Positions 1 to 9,628 of a DNA stretch of 64,000 nt are shown in pieces; the first letter of the stretch is position 1, and the number at the start of each line of letters is the position of its first letter. A program made the translations under genes and the position numbers. The stretch comes from Thauera sp. JM12B12 (lineage in GTDB: Bacteria; Pseudomonadota; Gammaproteobacteria; Burkholderiales; Rhodocyclaceae), in contig NZ_CP154859.1 of the NCBI RefSeq assembly GCF_039614725.1, positions 3,286,001 through 3,350,000 on the forward strand, written 5' to 3'. The notes below the pieces were generated by a model. That model ran no database searches. It was given only the letters and a program-made list of their open reading frames with translations, and was not told where the DNA came from.

Positions 1-830
1 CCCTCGCCGCCACCCCGCTGGCGCGCTTCCTGATCCAGGAGCTTTCCGGCCGCCATGCACTCGACAGCGCCGAGGGGCGCGCCGCCTTCGTGCATGAGGC
101 GGCGCCGCTGGTCACGCGCATCGCCGCGCCGCTGCTCAAGCTGCAGGTCGTCAAGTCGGTCGCTGAGACCGCAGGCATGACCCAGGGCGAGGTCGAATAT
201 GCCCTCGAGCAACTCGCCGCCAGCGCGCCGCGCCGGCGTGGCGCCGACGCCCAGCCCGCCGCGCGCGCGCCCACGGAGACGAGCGCCGCCCTTTCCCCTG
301 CCCCCGGGGAGGACAGGCGTGGCGCCAGGGCACGACCCGGCCCCCAGAGCTTCACCCCCCGCCCTCGCCCCGGAGGCCGGCGCAAACCGCCATCGACGGC
401 CGGCACCCTGTTGCGCTTGGTCCTGCAGCATCCGACCTGGGCGGCGCGATTGCCGGTCGACCTGATCCCCGGCGACAGCCCGGAAGGCCTCGCCCTGATC
501 GCGATCATCGACCTGATCAGCCTCGGCGAGCCCGTGCCGGCTGGCGGCCTTGGCGCACTCATCGAGCGCTTTCGCGACACGCCGCACGGAGAGACGCTCT
601 CGCGCGTCGCCGCGGAACTCGTGGACGCGGAATTCGACGAAGCCGTGGTCGAGACCCTGTTCGACGATGCCTTGCGCAAGCTCCATGCAGACAGTGTGGG
701 CAACGAGATCGCCGCACTGCTACAACGGGATCGTGAGCAAGGCCTCGATGCAAGCGCACGCCACCGCCTGAGCGAACTGCTGCTGGAGAAGCGGAACCTG
801 GTCGCCGGCGGCAAAGTCTCAGATTTATAG
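1..830 (+). CDS. dnaG: DNA primase, C-terminal part (gene begins before the window)
   Basis: The reading frame is open from base 3 to the TAG at 828-830 and has no start in the window, so this is the last ~275 residues of a larger protein. The piece covers the end of the primase core, a proline/arginine-rich linker (roughly window residues 75-130), and a helical C-terminal region (LLRLVLQHPTWAARLP... IIDLISLGE) typical of the DnaB-helicase-binding domain of DnaG. Primase makes the RNA primers for replication. The identification rests on this C-terminal domain and on rpoD lying 48 bp downstream, which is the classic rpsU-dnaG-rpoD macromolecular synthesis operon order; rpsU and the zinc and TOPRIM domains would lie outside the window. 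The linker is unusually basic, as is common in GC-rich species. Confidence 0.9.
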   Translation, partial: LAATPLARFLIQELSGRHALDSAEGRAAFVHEAAPLVTRIAAPLLKLQVVKSVAETAGMTQGEVEYALEQLAASAPRRRGADAQPAARAPTETSAALSPAPGEDRRGARARPGPQSFTPRPRPGGRRKPPSTAGTLLRLVLQHPTWAARLPVDLIPGDSPEGLALIAIIDLISLGEPVPAGGLGALIERFRDTPHGETLSRVAAELVDAEFDEAVVETLFDDALRKLHADSVGNEIAALLQRDREQGLDASARHRLSELLLEKRNLVAGGKVSDL

Positions 831-836
831 TACAAT
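826..836 (+). promoter_or_regulatory. possible -10 element(s) for an internal rpoD promoter
   Basis: An AT-rich island overlaps the dnaG stop and gives TATAGT (826-831) and TACAAT (831-836), either of which could serve as a sigma-70 -10 box about 45 bp before the rpoD ATG. No convincing -35 hexamer lies 16-18 bp upstream. rpoD genes often have a promoter of their own inside or after dnaG, so this is a weak candidate only. Confidence 0.3.
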
Positions 837-878
837 TTCGGGTTTCCCATTTTCTTACACCCTCACCTGAGGAGTGCT

Positions 879-2885
<2,007 letters not shown>

Positions 2886-2901
2886 AGGTTCCAGTAGCAC
2901 C

Positions 2902-2980
<79 letters not shown>

Positions 2981-2989
2981 ACTGCATCA

Positions 2990-3025
2990 AGCACAACGCC
3001 AGCCCTTCGGGGTTGGCGTTGTGCT
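2990..3025 (+). terminator. hairpin terminator after the rpoD-tRNA unit
   Basis: Arms at 2990-3005 and 3010-3025 form a 16-bp stem with a single G-U wobble, capped by a stable UUCG tetraloop. Only three Ts follow, so it may act as a weak intrinsic terminator, an RNase barrier for the tRNA 3' end, or both. Confidence 0.7.
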
Positions 3026-3141
3026 TTCAGGAGCACCATCTCGTCATGCGCGGTACAGCCGTGCTCGCCTGTCGTCAAATCGGGAGGCAATCGACACGAA
3101 GGGCTGTGGTGTCGAAGTCGTCGACACATCGGTCGGCGTCG

Positions 3142-3500
3142 AAGCGAAAAGCCGCGCCGTAGACGTGACGATGGGGACCGAAGTCCCCACCGGCTTTTCT
3201 TTGGTAACAAGGCTCAAGCAGCCTCGGCATAGGCCTTAAGCGGCCAGTGCGAAACGCTCATCGTTGGCGTTTATGGATTTGCGCGGATTACGTCCGTCGC
3301 CTCTCGGGTTGCCTGCTCACCTTTGCCCGCCCTGTCGAAACCGGTACACCCCCACCCAAACACATTCCCGAATGCGCTTGGGTGGAGGTGAGGGGAATCG
3401 AACCCCTGTCCAGAACGCCTCCAGATTGCCGGGATTACAACCATGGCCGTGATCTTACGCAGATCGCACTCCGCATTCAATGGCTTACGCCCAGCACGTT
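3142..3500 (-). ncRNA. ssrA: tmRNA, circularly permuted (two-piece) gene
   Basis: Reading the minus strand, the tRNA-like 3' half comes first. It has a T-arm (AGGGG TTCGATT CCCCT, 3391-3407) and the acceptor 3' strand CACCTCC (3384-3390) with discriminator A (3383). A ~30-nt hairpin spacer (3354-3383) follows, and then the normal tmRNA 5' end, GGGGGTG (3347-3353), with the conserved CCGGTTTCGAC D-like segment. After that comes the tag frame and a 3' region with hairpins (GGGGAC-UUCG-GTCCCC at 3173-3188). GGGGGTG pairs with CACCTCC with one G-U. This order is the permutation known from some betaproteobacteria, where processing removes the spacer and yields separate acceptor and coding RNAs. 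tmRNA rescues stalled ribosomes with SmpB. The outer ends are estimates; the 5' side includes GATCT/AGATC and GCTTAC/GTAAGC hairpins. Confidence 0.93.
3236..3268 (-). other. tmRNA proteolysis tag reading frame (ANDERFALAA)
   Basis: The minus-strand codons GCC AAC GAT GAG CGT TTC GCA CTG GCC GCT TAA encode ANDERFALAA and a stop. The ending FALAA is the usual SspB/ClpXP-type degron. GCC at 3266-3268 would be the resume codon, preceded by ATAAAC. The frame lies in the coding piece, downstream of the tRNA-like 5' strand, as expected. Confidence 0.93.
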
Positions 3501-3606
3501 TGTAAGCAAATGCGGGCCTCGACCGACGCCAAGCCCCCGATCCGCAAGGGAACGCGCCGCAGGCGCACACGGAATTCCGACCGCCGCGGCGCACGGGCGC
3601 ACCACG
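3501..3606. other. short gap upstream of ssrA without a recognised element
   Basis: About 100 bp between the end of the AhpD-like gene and the tmRNA. The ssrA promoter should lie here on the minus strand, but no pair of hexamers with normal spacing stood out. Bases 3026-3141 on the other side of ssrA hold only a GTGTCGA/TCGACAC inverted repeat (3111-3129) and no gene. Confidence 0.4.
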
Positions 3607-4185
3607 CTAAGCCTTGGGCACCCGTCCCATCAGGTAGAAGGGCTCGTTGGGCGGCGTGCCGGTGAGATGCACGAGGCGGTTGCTCATGCTGAAGAAGGCG
3701 GTGATCGCGCCGATGTCCCAGATCGCCTCGTCGTCGAAGCCATGCGCGCGCAAGAGCTCGACGTCGGCGTCCTCGACCTCTCCGCCACGGGTGCTGAGCT
3801 TGAGCGCGAAGTCGAGCATCGCGCGCTGGCGAGGCGTGATCTCGGCCTTGCGATAGTTGGTGGCGAGTTGATCGGCGACGCGCGGATTCTTCGCCCGGAT
3901 GCGCAACACGGCGCCGTGGGCGACCACGCAGTAGAGGCACTGGCCCGCCGCCGAGGTTGCGACGACGATCATCTCGCGCTCGGCCTTGGTGAGGCCGACA
4001 TCCTTCTCCATCAGGGCGTCGTGGTAGTCGAAGAAAGCGCGAAACTCAGCCGGCCGGTGGGCCAGCATCAGGAACACGTTGGGCACGAAACCCGCCTTCT
4101 CCTGCACGGCGAGGATGCGGTCGCGGACGTCTTCGGGGATGTCGGCAAGCTCGGGGACTTTGAAGCGGCTGATGCGTTCGGTCAT
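3607..4185 (-). CDS. AhpD-like peroxidase-related protein (carboxymuconolactone decarboxylase family)
   Basis: A 192-aa protein. The ATG at 4185 (MTERISRF) is chosen because AGGAG lies just upstream; a longer frame to 4251 has no ribosome site. The core AhpD motif is present: E70 followed by C83-x-x-C86 and H90 (GQCLYCVVAH). This is the redox-active CxxC plus His used by AhpD-type alkylhydroperoxidases. The length and the LVHLTGTPPNEPFY ending fit the 'uncharacterised peroxidase-related enzyme' subgroup. The physiological substrate is not known. It is a monocistronic gene ending 107 bp before the tmRNA, and its upstream region carries a palindromic repeat (4289-4345). Confidence 0.87.
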   Translation of the reverse strand: MTERISRFKVPELADIPEDVRDRILAVQEKAGFVPNVFLMLAHRPAEFRAFFDYHDALMEKDVGLTKAEREMIVVATSAAGQCLYCVVAHGAVLRIRAKNPRVADQLATNYRKAEITPRQRAMLDFALKLSTRGGEVEDADVELLRAHGFDDEAIWDIGAITAFFSMSNRLVHLTGTPPNEPFYLMGRVPKA

Positions 4186-4288
4186 GCAGGACTCTCCTGA
4201 AGTGTTCGTGGGCAGTTCTGGACAGCGATCGGCGGTCACCCCTGCCCGCAAGCGGTGTGCGAACCGTGACGCCCTTTGCGACGCCAGG

Positions 4289-4345
4289 GTGGGAGCGTGT
4301 GTCGTCCTTCTCGATCGGCATCGCCTTGCACATCGACGCTCCCAC
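4289..4345. repeat. REP-like palindromic intergenic repeat
   Basis: GTGGGAGCGT (4289-4298) and its exact complement ACGCTCCCAC (4336-4345) bracket a ~37-bp loop. The GTGGGAGCG head is the same as in the repeats at 20068 and 51847, so these look like members of one dispersed family. It lies in the 291-bp gap between two divergent genes. Confidence 0.65.
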
Positions 4346-4476
4346 TGGACGCGCCCTTCGCCCTATTTCCAGTCGAAGGCGCATGGTAACCGAAGCGCCG
4401 GACCGTGCTGCAGCACTGGGCTGAAACGGCCTGTCGGGTGATAATGTCGGACTGCCGAATTAACGGACTCGAAGCA

Positions 4477-5721
4477 ATGAAGCGTGTTGATGACTTCCGC
4501 CTGAAACTGGGTTCCAGCGAGCTCGTGCCGATCATGGTGGGCGGCATGGGGGTGGATATTTCCACCGCCGATCTCGCCCTCGAGGCCGCCCGCCTGGGAG
4601 GCATCGGGCACATCTCCGACGCCATGCTGCCGACCGTGTCCGACCGGCGCTACAACACCAAGTACGTCAAGAACAAGCTGCAGCAGTACAAGTTCAACGT
4701 TGCCAATGCCGACAAGTCCGTGGTGCAGTTCGACCTCGGCCTCATCGCCGAGGCGACCGCGACCCACGTCAGCCGCACCATGGAGCGCAAGCGCGGGCCG
4801 GGCATGGTGTTCATCAACTGCATGGAAAAGCTGACGATGAACGCGCCCAAGGAGACCCTTCGCGTTCGCCTTCGCACCGCGATGGATCACGGCATCGACG
4901 GCATCACGCTGGCCGCCGGCCTGCACCTGGGCTCGTTCGCGCTGATCGAGGACCACCCGCGCTTCCGCGACGTGCAGCTCGGCATCATCGTCAGTTCGCT
5001 GCGCGCGCTGCAGCTCTTCCTCAAGAAGAGCGCGCGCACCGGGCGCATGCCCGACTACGTCGTGGTCGAAGGTCCGCTTGCTGGCGGTCACCTCGGCTTT
5101 GGCATGGACTGGGCGGAATACGACCTCGCCACCATCGTCGCCGAGATCCGCGACTGGATGCGCGAGCAGCAACTCGAGATCCCGCTCATTCCCGCGGGCG
5201 GCATCTTCACCGGCACCGATGCGGTGAATTTCCTCGAGGCCGGAGCCGCCGGCGTGCAGGTCGCGACGCGATTCACGGTGACGAAGGAATGCGGCTTGCC
5301 CGACGAGGTCAAGCAGGACTATTTCAAGGCCGAGGAGGACGAGATCGAGGTCAACCAGATTTCACCCACGGGCTACCCGATGCGCATGCTGAAGAGCAGC
5401 CCGGCGATCGGCTCGGGCATCCGCCCCAACTGCGAGGCCTACGGATACCTGCTCGACTCCACCGGCAACTGCCAGTACATCGAGGCCTACAACCGCGAGG
5501 TGGCGGCCCACCCCGACGCGAAGAAGGTCAAGGTGTTCGACAAGACCTGTCTGTGCACCCACATGCGCAACTTCGACTGCTGGACCTGCGGCCACTACAC
5601 CTACCGCCTCAAGGACACCACCTTGCGCGAGGACAACGGCGACTACCGGATTCTGTCGGCCGAGCACGTATTCCGGGACTACCAGTTCAGCACCGACGGC
5701 AAGATCGCCCTGCCCGAGTGA
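4477..5721 (+). CDS. NAD(P)H-dependent flavin oxidoreductase / nitronate monooxygenase-like, with Cys-rich C-terminus
   Basis: A 414-aa protein from MKRVDDFRLKLG (4477); in-frame starts at 4444 and 4405 exist but look like leader. The first ~330 residues are a TIM-barrel FMN protein of the 2-nitropropane dioxygenase/NMO family: IMVGGMGVDIS near the N-terminus, VVEGPLAGGHLGF in the middle, and the phosphate-binding IPAGGIFTGTDAVNFLEAG. These enzymes oxidise nitronates or act as NADH:quinone or enoyl reductases, so the substrate cannot be fixed from sequence. Unusually, the C-terminal ~85 residues add C358-x-C360 and C368-x-x-C371 with nearby His, which looks like a metal or Fe-S site. It is monocistronic. 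Confidence 0.82.
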   Translation: MKRVDDFRLKLGSSELVPIMVGGMGVDISTADLALEAARLGGIGHISDAMLPTVSDRRYNTKYVKNKLQQYKFNVANADKSVVQFDLGLIAEATATHVSRTMERKRGPGMVFINCMEKLTMNAPKETLRVRLRTAMDHGIDGITLAAGLHLGSFALIEDHPRFRDVQLGIIVSSLRALQLFLKKSARTGRMPDYVVVEGPLAGGHLGFGMDWAEYDLATIVAEIRDWMREQQLEIPLIPAGGIFTGTDAVNFLEAGAAGVQVATRFTVTKECGLPDEVKQDYFKAEEDEIEVNQISPTGYPMRMLKSSPAIGSGIRPNCEAYGYLLDSTGNCQYIEAYNREVAAHPDAKKVKVFDKTCLCTHMRNFDCWTCGHYTYRLKDTTLREDNGDYRILSAEHVFRDYQFSTDGKIALPE

Positions 5722-5807
5722 AGACACCGCGCGCGCGGCTCAGCGGCACGCGCGCGGATGCGGAATAGTTCCTCGGCAGCCCGTTCGCGTGCCGGGATAC
5801 TCCGCGC

Positions 5808-6899
5808 ATGAATTCCTCATCCGACCGTCCGATGCTGGTCGCCGTCGTCGACGACACCCCGCTCAATCTCATCCTGATGAGCAAGCTGGTCGATCGCCTC
5901 GGCCAGACCCGCGCCCAAGCCTTCGAGCGGCCGGCGGAGGCGCTCTCATGGTGCATTCGGCACGAGCCCGACCTGGTCATCGTCGACTACATGATGCCGG
6001 ACATGGACGGGCTCGAATTCATCCGCCGCCTGCGCAGCGTACGCAACCGCGACGACCTGCCCATCCTCATGGTCACCGCGAGCCACGAGCGCCCCGTCCG
6101 CTACGAGGCACTCGACTGCGGTGCCAGCGACTTCCTCACCAAACCGATCGACGGCCGCGAATTCGAAGTCCGCGTCCGCAACATGCTCAAGCTGCGCGAG
6201 GCGCACCTGGCAAGCCGGCAACGCGCCGAACTGCTCGCCGAGGAGGTGCGCAAGGCCACGGCCGCCATCGTCGACCGCGAGCGCGAGACCATTACCCGGC
6301 TGGCGCGCGCGGCCGAATTCCGCGACCCGGAAACCGGCGCCCACATCCAGCGCATGGCCCACTACTCGGCGCTGATCGCCCAGCAGCTCGGGCACGCCCC
6401 AGACTTCATCGACGCCTTGATGATGGCCGCGCCGATGCACGATGTCGGCAAGCTCGGCATCCCCGACACCATCCTGCTCAAGGCCGGGCGGCTCACCCCA
6501 GAAGAGTTCGCGGTGATGAAGCAGCACCCGGCAATCGGTTACGACATCCTCAAGGACTCGTCATCGAGCATCCTGCGCCTGGGCGCCTCGATCGCCCTCA
6601 CCCACCACGAGAAGTTTGACGGCACGGGTTACCCGCAGCAGCTCGCCGGCGCAGCCATCCCGATCGAGGGACGCATCGTCGCCGTCGCCGACGTCTTCGA
6701 CGCCCTCACCTCTGCGCGGCCCTACAAACCGGCGTGGCCGCTCTCGCGCGCGATCGCGCTGCTGCGCGAGGGTCGCGGCTCGCACTTCGATGCAGATTGC
6801 GTCGATGCGCTGCTGCAGGGCTGGGACGCGGTGCAAGACATCCGGCTGCGCTTCCGCGACGAAGGCGAGTCCGCCTTCGCCCCTGTTCCGCAGCAATGA
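5808..6899 (+). CDS. response regulator with HD-GYP domain (c-di-GMP phosphodiesterase, RpfG-like)
   Basis: A 363-aa, two-domain protein. Residues ~9-125 are a receiver domain with acidic pocket D15-D16, phospho-acceptor D60 (VIVDYMMPDMDG) and the conserved K in LTKPIDG. Residues ~145-345 are an HD-GYP domain with HD at 211-212 (MHDVGKLGIPD) and THHEKFDGTGYP (about 265-276), so the catalytic metal ligands look intact. Such proteins hydrolyse cyclic di-GMP in the cytosol when phosphorylated by a partner kinase. No histidine kinase is adjacent. The start follows 86 bp after the upstream flavoprotein. Confidence 0.93.
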   Translation: MNSSSDRPMLVAVVDDTPLNLILMSKLVDRLGQTRAQAFERPAEALSWCIRHEPDLVIVDYMMPDMDGLEFIRRLRSVRNRDDLPILMVTASHERPVRYEALDCGASDFLTKPIDGREFEVRVRNMLKLREAHLASRQRAELLAEEVRKATAAIVDRERETITRLARAAEFRDPETGAHIQRMAHYSALIAQQLGHAPDFIDALMMAAPMHDVGKLGIPDTILLKAGRLTPEEFAVMKQHPAIGYDILKDSSSSILRLGASIALTHHEKFDGTGYPQQLAGAAIPIEGRIVAVADVFDALTSARPYKPAWPLSRAIALLREGRGSHFDADCVDALLQGWDAVQDIRLRFRDEGESAFAPVPQQ

Positions 6900-6905
6900 A
6901 CCCGC

Positions 6906-7292
6906 TCAGCGCCGGCGCTCGATGAGCTCGACCTTGTAGCCGTCCGGATCCTCGACGAACGCGATCACGGTGGTCCCGTGCTTCATCGGACCCGCCTCGC
7001 GCACCACTTTCCCGCCGCGCACACGGATGTCGTCGCAGGCCTTCCTCGCATCCTCGACCTCGAGTGCGATGTGCCCGTAGGCCGTGCCCAGCTCGTAGCG
7101 ATCGACGCCCCAGTTGTAGGTCAGCTCGAGCACCGCGGCATCGGCCTCGTCCTCATAGCCGACGAAGGCGAGCGTGAACTGGCCGTCCGGGTAGTCCTGG
7201 CGCCGCAGCAGGCGCATGCCGAGCACCTCGGTGTAGAACGCGAGCGAGCGGTCGAGGTCGCCGACGCGGAGCATGGTGTGAAGGATTCGCAT
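6906..7292 (-). CDS. gloA: lactoylglutathione lyase (glyoxalase I)
   Basis: A 128-aa single glyoxalase domain. It converts the hemithioacetal of methylglyoxal and glutathione into S-lactoylglutathione. The four metal ligands of the Ni(II)-type bacterial enzyme are present at H5, E56, H74 and E122, the same numbering as E. coli GloA. AGAGGA precedes the ATG. It is the last gene of the leftward run ffh, EI24 protein, MoCF protein, metallopeptidase, gloA, lying 27 bp after the metallopeptidase stop. Confidence 0.95.
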   Translation of the reverse strand: MRILHTMLRVGDLDRSLAFYTEVLGMRLLRRQDYPDGQFTLAFVGYEDEADAAVLELTYNWGVDRYELGTAYGHIALEVEDARKACDDIRVRGGKVVREAGPMKHGTTVIAFVEDPDGYKVELIERRR

Positions 7293-7319
7293 GTTGAGGT
7301 TCCTCTTGGAGTGTGGATC

Positions 7320-8096
7320 TCAGTCTTCGCCGTCGAAGCGGCCGCTGTCGGCGGCCGGCGCCGCGGCGAGCACCGGCAGGCTTGCGGCCGCCCTGCGCAG
7401 GGCAGCGCGCGCATCGCGCCAGTCGGGGTAGAGCCGCTCGACCACCGCCCAGAAACGCGGCGAATGGTTCATCTCGAGCAGGTGCGCCACCTCGTGCGCG
7501 ACGACGTAGTCGATCAGGTCTGGCGGCAGATGGATCAGCCGCCAGTGCAGGCGGATGCCCGAGCGGCTGCTGCAGCTTCCCCAGCGCGTACGCGCATTGG
7601 AAAGCCGTACCGCAGGCACGGCAAGGCCGAGGCGATGACAATACTCCTCGACCCGTCCGCGATACCAGGTCAGCGCGCGCAGCTGCAGGGCGCGCAACAG
7701 CGCACGCAGGGGATCGACGGCGGTCGGCAGCAGGAGTTCCTCGCCGCCCTCGGGCCGCAGCCGCCAGCGCGTGCTGCGCCCATCGTGGAGGCGAAGCACG
7801 AACGCCTCCCCGAACAGCGGCAGGGACGCGCCATCCACGATCTCGACCGGAGGCGTCGCCGTGACCGCCGCGCGCGCCTGCAGGCGATCGAGCAACCAGC
7901 GCCCATGGCTGAACACGAAGCGCTCGATCTCGCCCAGCGGCGCGCGCAGCGGCGCGGCGACCCGCGCGCCACGATGATCGACCTGCAGCGCGAACGAGCG
8001 CCGTGCCGAGCGCCGCACGACGAGGTCGACCCGCGTGCCGTCGATGACGAGGCTGTGCGCCCGCTCCTGCGCAGCCGGCCGTCGGCCCAGGATCAA
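7320..8096 (-). CDS. M48-type metallopeptidase, YgjP/DUF45 family
   Basis: About 258 aa if translation starts at the TTG at 8096, which overlaps the upstream stop as TTGA. An upstream start at 8147 would add 17 residues inside the preceding gene. The zinc-binding HExxH appears as HEVAHLLEMNHSPRFW near residue 205, with the downstream Asn-His-Ser-Pro pattern characteristic of the YgjP-like/SprT-like metallopeptidase family. Upstream, RRSARRSFALQV and the repeated Trp/Arg-rich segments (RTRWGSCSSRSGIRLHW) are also family hallmarks. The biological substrate of YgjP proteins is unclear. It is translationally coupled to the MoCF-domain gene. Confidence 0.85.
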   Translation of the reverse strand: MILGRRPAAQERAHSLVIDGTRVDLVVRRSARRSFALQVDHRGARVAAPLRAPLGEIERFVFSHGRWLLDRLQARAAVTATPPVEIVDGASLPLFGEAFVLRLHDGRSTRWRLRPEGGEELLLPTAVDPLRALLRALQLRALTWYRGRVEEYCHRLGLAVPAVRLSNARTRWGSCSSRSGIRLHWRLIHLPPDLIDYVVAHEVAHLLEMNHSPRFWAVVERLYPDWRDARAALRRAAASLPVLAAAPAADSGRFDGED

Positions 8097-8842
8097 ACCT
8101 TGTCTTCCCAGCTGAGGCCGCGGGCGCTCAGGTCGGCCGTGATGCACGCCATGGCCTCCGCGACGCGTGCACTCGCCCCCTTCATGCCGAGTTCCAGCGA
8201 GCGACGCTGACCTTCGGCGGCGATGGTCGGCAGGCTGAACAGCGTGGTGTCGGGAAAGTCCGCGGTGACCTGTCGCATCAGGCCGATGAGCTGACCCTCA
8301 TAGACATCCCATACCGTGACCGCCTGCTCGACGTAGTCCTCGGCGTGGTGCAGATGGGCGTAGTGGGTGTCGAGCACCCACTCGACCATCGGCCAGGCCA
8401 TCACCGGAAAGCCGGGCGTGAAGTAATGCTCGCGGATCGAGAAGCCGGGAATGCGGTTGAAAGCGTTTGGAATGATCGCGCTGCCGACCGGATAGACGCC
8501 CATCTGCAGGCGCTCGGGCGTGATCTCGTCGCCGAAGCGGGCGCGGATCTCGGCCTCGGCTTCGGGGTGCAGCGCCAGCTCGAGGCCGAGCGCGGCACCG
8601 GCTGCCTCGCGGGTGCGATCGTCCGGGGTGGCCCCGATGCCGCCGAAGCTGAACACCACGTCGCCGCTGGCGAAGGTCTGGCGCAGGGTCTCGGTCAGGC
8701 GCCCGAAGTCGTCGCCGACGTAGCGCGCCCACGACAGCTTGAGCCCGCGCGCGGCGAGCAGGTCGATGAGCTTGGCGAGGTGCTTGTCGCTGCGGCGGCC
8801 GGACAGGATCTCGTCGCCGATGATGAGGGCACCGAAGTTCAT
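8093..8842 (-). CDS. molybdopterin-binding (MoCF/CinA N-terminal-type) protein
   Basis: A 249-aa protein (MNFGALIIGDEILSG) with one MoCF-biosynthesis/CinA-like domain. The N-terminal GDEILSGRRSD and the FSFGGIGATPDDRTREA motif around residue 90 match the competence/damage-inducible protein A family. The CinA C-terminal NMN-deamidase domain is absent, so the full cinA function should not be assumed. The ATG at 8842 overlaps the stop of the upstream EI24 gene (ATGA), and its own stop overlaps the TTG of the metallopeptidase, so all three are translationally coupled. Confidence 0.88.
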   Translation of the reverse strand: MNFGALIIGDEILSGRRSDKHLAKLIDLLAARGLKLSWARYVGDDFGRLTETLRQTFASGDVVFSFGGIGATPDDRTREAAGAALGLELALHPEAEAEIRARFGDEITPERLQMGVYPVGSAIIPNAFNRIPGFSIREHYFTPGFPVMAWPMVEWVLDTHYAHLHHAEDYVEQAVTVWDVYEGQLIGLMRQVTADFPDTTLFSLPTIAAEGQRRSLELGMKGASARVAEAMACITADLSARGLSWEDKV

Positions 8843-9615
8843 GGCAGCTTCCGCGTCGAGGCGCCGGCATCGGCATCGAGCACGGTCACACCGTACTTGA
8901 GCCGATGCCGGCGCAGGGTTTCCAGCATGTAATGGACGAAGGCGAGGCCGGCGAAGGCCGGCGCCACCAGGTTGATCACCGGCACGTATGCGAGCAGCGC
9001 GCTGCCACCACCGAGCAGCAGCATCTGCGGCCGCCAGTCCTCGCGCAGACGCTGCAGTTCGGCCTTGTCGGCATGAAACATGAGCGCGTCGTAGCCGAAG
9101 GCGCGCTGGTTGAGCCAGCCGGTGAGCGCGACCGAGATCAGCAGGCCAGCGCCCGGAATCAGCCAGAACGGCAAGGACACGACGAGGGCGACCAGGAACA
9201 GCACGCCGGCGAGGATCGAGTTCCACGCGCTGCCGAGGTTGGACCCCCCATGCCGCTGCTCGAGATCCGCATAGTCGCGGCGCGCGACTTTCTCGAGCAT
9301 CAGCGGCAGCGCGATGGTGGCGACCAGCATCGCCGCCGTGACATACACCAGCGGCACGATGAGCAGCGCAACCGCGATCTGGATCAGGACCAGCACGATC
9401 GCCGCCGTGGTCTCGCTGGCCGTGAGCCAGCCGTTGATGAATGTCCAGCCGCTCACCCAGCCGTACAGCCCCTCCGTGACGGGCGTCCACAGCATCACCG
9501 CGACCACCGCCCAGATCACAAGCGCAAGCAGCCCCGGCCAGAGCAGGTGCCAGAAGATGTCACGCCGCGTCAGGCTGCGGCCCGCCCGCCCGAAGGCGAC
9601 GACGATGTCCTTCAT
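8839..9615 (-). CDS. EI24-domain inner-membrane protein (CysZ-like)
   Basis: A 258-aa integral membrane protein starting MKDIVVAFGRAGRSL. The ATG at 9615 has GAGG about 10 bp upstream; a TTG two codons earlier is less likely. Hydrophobic segments near residues 25-45, 70-115, 140-170 and 200-230 give the EI24/CysZ layout. CysZ members affect sulfate uptake, but many EI24 proteins are untested, and no cysteine genes are nearby. It lies 13 bp after ffh in the same direction, which suggests read-through from ffh. Confidence 0.82.
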   Translation of the reverse strand: MKDIVVAFGRAGRSLTRRDIFWHLLWPGLLALVIWAVVAVMLWTPVTEGLYGWVSGWTFINGWLTASETTAAIVLVLIQIAVALLIVPLVYVTAAMLVATIALPLMLEKVARRDYADLEQRHGGSNLGSAWNSILAGVLFLVALVVSLPFWLIPGAGLLISVALTGWLNQRAFGYDALMFHADKAELQRLREDWRPQMLLLGGGSALLAYVPVINLVAPAFAGLAFVHYMLETLRRHRLKYGVTVLDADAGASTRKLP

Positions 9616-9628
9616 CGGCAACGCATCC

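Noticed and set aside
3247-4200. A 317-aa plus-strand frame over the ssrA region and the AhpD-like gene
   Set aside because: It runs across the tmRNA and antisense to the AhpD-like gene. Its sequence is low-complexity, like other antisense frames in this GC-rich DNA.
8093-8842. Full CinA with NMN deamidase activity
   Set aside because: The C-terminal deamidase domain is missing; the protein ends after the MoCF-like part.
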